In this document: one piece after another, positions 5,837-8,150 of the stretch
Position numbering within the stretch: the stretch's first letter is position 1
Layout of the letters: every line of letters starts with the position of its first letter
Assembly (NCBI GenBank): GCA_040386355.1
Contig: JAZKFP010000173.1
Span: 1 to 8,150, forward strand
DNA from: JAZKFP01 sp040386355
Lineage (GTDB): Bacteria > Pseudomonadota > Gammaproteobacteria > Pseudomonadales > UBA6940
Direction of reading: 5' to 3'
Length of the DNA stretch: 8,150 nucleotides
The notes under the pieces: generated by a model
The model's database searches: none
The model's input: the letters and a program-made list of their open reading frames with translations, nothing else
What the model was told of the DNA's origin: nothing
Position numbers and translations under genes: made by a program

Positions 5837-6580
5837 ATGACCGATAGTAATCAAACTCCAGTGCAACGTCCAAGTGCACGTCAACCTCATGAATTACGTA
5901 AAGTTGTTTTAACACGTAATTACTCGGCGTACGCAGAAGGTTCTGTGCTTGTGGAATTTGGTCAAACGCGCGTGTTATGTACCGCAAGTATTGAAGAAGG
6001 TGTGCCGCGTTTTTTAAAAGGCAGTGGTCAAGGTTGGATTACTGCGGAATACGGTATGTTGCCGCGTTCAACCCATGAGCGTATGCAACGTGAAGCATCA
6101 AAAGGTAAACAAGGCGGTCGCACTTTAGAAATTCAACGTTTAATTGGTCGTTCATTGCGTGCTGCAGTTGATATGCAAAAGCTTGGTGAAAATACAATTT
6201 TAATCGATTGCGATGTGATTCAAGCAGATGGCGGTACACGTACTGCTGCGATCACTGGTGGATGCGTTGCGTTAGTTGATGCAATTAGCGTTTTAATGAC
6301 GCGCAAACGAATTAAACAAGATCCATTGAAAGGTTTAATTGCTGCGGTTTCTGTCGGTTTATATAGAGGCATGCCCGTTTTGGATTTGGATTACGCCGAA
6401 GATTCAAATGCTGACACCGATATGAATGTTGTTATGACGCAGCAGCGACAATTTGTTGAAATGCAAGGAACTGCTGAAACGCGTCCTTTCACTATGGAAG
6501 AAAGCCAAAAAATGTTAGCGCTTGCAGAACAAGGTATTCAACAATTAATTGTTATTCAGCAAGATGCCTTGGGTTGGTAA
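5837..6580 (+). CDS. rph: Ribonuclease PH
   Basis: This phosphate-dependent 3'-5' exoribonuclease trims the 3' ends of tRNA precursors and works as a hexameric ring in the cytosol. The protein has 247 residues from the chosen start, slightly longer than the usual 238 because of a short N-terminal extension before RPSARQPHELR. Family landmarks are TRVLCTASIEEGVPRFLKG, GWITAEYGMLPRSTHERM, GGRTLEIQRLIGRSLRAAVD (with the phosphate-site arginine), DGGTRTAAITGG, and the acidic catalytic segment LDLDYAEDSNADTDMN. The ATG at 5837 is preferred over that at 5828 because the AAGG ribosome site (5823-5826) is 10 bases away from the former and 1 base from the latter. Its stop is 3 bases from pyrE, so the two form an operon. 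Unlike the interrupted rph of E. coli K-12, the frame is complete. Confidence 0.96.
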   Translation: MTDSNQTPVQRPSARQPHELRKVVLTRNYSAYAEGSVLVEFGQTRVLCTASIEEGVPRFLKGSGQGWITAEYGMLPRSTHERMQREASKGKQGGRTLEIQRLIGRSLRAAVDMQKLGENTILIDCDVIQADGGTRTAAITGGCVALVDAISVLMTRKRIKQDPLKGLIAAVSVGLYRGMPVLDLDYAEDSNADTDMNVVMTQQRQFVEMQGTAETRPFTMEESQKMLALAEQGIQQLIVIQQDALGW

Positions 6581-6583
6581 GTT

Positions 6584-7246
6584 ATGTTGATCGAAACAGA
6601 AAAAACTGAACTTGTTGAATTATTTTTAAATAATTCGGTATTACAATTTGGTGATTTCACGCTTAAATCGGGTCGTAAAAGTCCTTATTTTTTTAATATG
6701 GGATTAATTAAATCCGCACACGCATTGGATCGACTTTGTTTTTTTTATGCGCAAAGTATTGCTCGATTACATCCAGATTTAGATTGTGTGATTGGCGCGG
6801 CGTATAAAGGAATTCCGTTGTGTGTAATGACCGCACATCATTTATCAACGATTTTACAACGCGATATCGGCTTTGGTTTTAATCGCAAAGAAGCTAAAGC
6901 GCATGGCGAAGGTGGTCAATGGGTGGGAAATTCGCCAACTGCAAAATCGGTGTGCGTTGACGACGTTATTACTGCGGGAAGTGCCGTAGAAAGCATGATG
7001 CAGTTATGGCGAGAAAATTTGGCAACACCACCATTGGCTTGGGTTGTTGCATTAGATCGAGAAGAGCCTGGCACTGTCAATAAATCATCCGCATTACGTC
7101 AGGTTGCTGAAAGATTTAATATGCCGACCATAAGCTTGATTTCATTATCCGATGTTATTAACGCGTTAGATCAGATGGAAAAATCTTGGCGTATACACGC
7201 ACAAATTCTTAAATCTCATAAACAAACATTTTCGTATACAGCCTAA
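6584..7246 (+). CDS. pyrE: Orotate phosphoribosyltransferase
   Basis: This 220-residue cytosolic enzyme joins orotate to PRPP to make OMP in de novo pyrimidine synthesis. Landmarks are FTLKSGRKSPYFFNMG (25-40), the substrate-site AAYKGIPL (72-79), the flexible catalytic loop NRKEAKAHGEGG (100-111), and the PRPP-binding motif VCVDDVITAGSA (123-134). Length is close to the 213 residues of E. coli PyrE, with a few extra C-terminal residues. It starts 3 bases after the rph stop, so translation is probably coupled. That spacing leaves no room for the attenuator that lies between rph and pyrE in enterobacteria, so pyrimidine control, if any, must act elsewhere. Confidence 0.97.
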   Translation: MLIETEKTELVELFLNNSVLQFGDFTLKSGRKSPYFFNMGLIKSAHALDRLCFFYAQSIARLHPDLDCVIGAAYKGIPLCVMTAHHLSTILQRDIGFGFNRKEAKAHGEGGQWVGNSPTAKSVCVDDVITAGSAVESMMQLWRENLATPPLAWVVALDREEPGTVNKSSALRQVAERFNMPTISLISLSDVINALDQMEKSWRIHAQILKSHKQTFSYTA

Positions 7247-7265
7247 ATAGGTCATAACGTAATCT

Positions 7266-7310
7266 ATTTCCCAACCTTGTTGAAAAACCGCTAGGGAAAT
7301 TTATATTTTT
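7266..7310 (+). terminator. Possible terminator after pyrE
   Basis: ATTTCCC (7266-7272) pairs with GGGAAAT (7294-7300) over 7 bp with a 21-base loop, followed by TTATATTTTT. It is correctly placed 20 bases after the pyrE stop. The long loop and A/T-rich stem make it a weak candidate. Confidence 0.35.
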
Positions 7311-7375
7311 GCGTACCATTTCCTTAAATTAATAGAAATAGCTTGAGGCTTGGTCTCTTATGACTAATCTGAAAC

Positions 7376-7381
7376 TATAAC
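7376..7381 (+). promoter_or_regulatory. Possible -10 box of the DUF4124-like gene
   Basis: TATAAC matches the -10 consensus at 5 of 6 positions and lies 28 bases before the ATG at 7410. No good -35 is present at 16-18 bases upstream, so confidence is low. A separate promoter is expected because 163 bases part this gene from pyrE. Confidence 0.3.
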
Positions 7382-7409
7382 TCTTTCTAATTTATATCTG
7401 GTGTATGTT

Positions 7410-8081
7410 ATGCAAATCCTATTTAAAATCACATTCGCCTGTTCTGTACTTTTTAGCGCTTTAGCTCAACATGCTTATGCTGACTTTTATCGTCACGTTG
7501 ATGAGACCGGCACACGGCATGTATCCACAACACTTACTAAACCCGCATTAAAATACGGCTATGAAATTCTAAATAATCAAATGATGGTTATGAAACGAGT
7601 TCCACCTGAATTAACTCTTGAAGAAAAAAATAAAGTAGCACAAGAAAAAGCAGATGCTGAAGCTAAAACACAATTACTAGCAACCTATTCTTCATCAAAA
7701 AATGCGATTTCTGTACGCGATCGAAAAATAAAAGCGATGGAAGTACGAATGAATATTACCACGAGTGATTTAACACGATTAAATTCAGAATACGAAGGAG
7801 TTGCTTCTGAAGCAGCTCAATTCATGCAAAGAAATGAAAAAGTCCCTAATGAAATTAACAGCAAATTTAGAAGAATTGAATTACTTACCGAACAATCGAA
7901 AACTTCATTACTTACTCAACAAAAAGAAATTGAAGACGTAAGAAACAAATTTAATGTTGATATTGAAAAATTAAAAGTAATTGAACATAAACAAGCGATG
8001 AATGAAAAGGCATTGGATCAAAATGAGTTGGACCAAGCTGCCGTAGATGAACAAACAAACCAAACAGTACCAACCGAATAA
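7410..8081 (+). CDS. Secreted DUF4124-like protein with long coiled coil
   Basis: This exported protein has 223 residues. The signal peptide (MQILFKITFACSVLF onward) probably is cleaved after AYA, before DFYRHVDETGTRHVS. That opening matches the start of DUF4124 domains, which typically read as Y-x-W-x-D-x-x-G. Residues from about 70 to 210 are rich in Glu, Lys, Gln and Ala with heptad-like spacing (for example LTLEEKNKVAQEKADAEAK), suggesting a long coiled coil. The tail is acidic and Gln/Asn-rich. The ATG at 7410 is preferred over the GTG at 7401 because a GGTG site (7400-7403) lies 6 bases ahead of it and the signal peptide is better formed. A periplasmic structural or scaffolding role is possible; no catalytic motif is visible. 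Confidence 0.75.
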   Translation: MQILFKITFACSVLFSALAQHAYADFYRHVDETGTRHVSTTLTKPALKYGYEILNNQMMVMKRVPPELTLEEKNKVAQEKADAEAKTQLLATYSSSKNAISVRDRKIKAMEVRMNITTSDLTRLNSEYEGVASEAAQFMQRNEKVPNEINSKFRRIELLTEQSKTSLLTQQKEIEDVRNKFNVDIEKLKVIEHKQAMNEKALDQNELDQAAVDEQTNQTVPTE

Positions 8082-8097
8082 ACACAATTATTTTGTC

Positions 8098-8150
8098 GTA
8101 TATACCGAACGCAGATGAGATTTCCTAAATTATAGGTAATATTTCAAACC
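8098..8150 (-). repeat. Terminal repeat of a third element, copy C (cut by window end)
   Basis: Positions 8098-8129 read on the minus strand give TTTAGGAAA, two bases, then TCATCTGCGTTCGGTATATA, the same terminus as 169-202. It begins 16 bases after the stop of the coiled-coil gene. The following 21 bases show no clear match to copies A or B, so this may be a diverged copy or a solo terminus. Confidence 0.7.

Noticed and set aside
5681..5890. Minus-strand frame of 69 codons over the repeat and rph start
   Set aside because: It spans the repeat terminus, the T-rich leader and the rph start in antisense, with no ribosome site or recognisable protein character.

Overview
The window suggests an AT-rich gammaproteobacterium. 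The housekeeping genes gmk, rph and pyrE sit together as they commonly do in this class. The secreted DUF2845-like and DUF4124-like proteins and the MscS-type channel fit as well. Low GC, dispersed palindromic repeats and two decayed genes would suit a host-associated lineage such as the Legionellales/Coxiellaceae, but that placement is a guess from gene style, not something the sequence proves.

Layout. Positions 1-415 carry no gene and are filled by short palindromic repeats: part of a compound inverted-repeat element (copy A) and a solo palindrome. At 416-1579 lies an AAA/DUF4143 ATPase gene broken by an in-frame TAA inside its Walker A motif. On the minus strand at 1651-1947 is the C-terminal tail of an Rpn-type PD-(D/E)XK nuclease/transposase, also cut by a TAA near its end. 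Next to it is an intact FitAB/VapBC-type toxin-antitoxin pair (1962-2623) with a double palindrome in its promoter region. Together 1-2690 reads as an accessory, partly decayed segment.

From 2696 onward the content is core-like. It holds an MscS-family channel with a signal peptide (minus), a divergent DUF2845-like secreted protein only 18 bp away (plus), an overlooked 54-residue membrane micro-protein (minus, 4503-4667), and gmk (minus). A complete 244-bp copy of the repeat element (copy B, 5482-5725) then separates gmk from the rph-pyrE pair. The leader of rph contains mutually exclusive hairpins and a small hairpin followed by a T-rich tract. A secreted coiled-coil protein of the DUF4124 type follows (7410-8081), and the window ends in the terminal repeat of a third element (copy C).

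How they work together: gmk (GMP to GDP) and pyrE (orotate to OMP) both feed nucleotide synthesis, and rph (tRNA 3' trimming) is translationally close-coupled to pyrE. The most unusual observation is the repeat element. It is a nested inverted repeat whose two inner palindromes within one copy match each other as reverse complements but differ from those of the other copy by coordinated changes.
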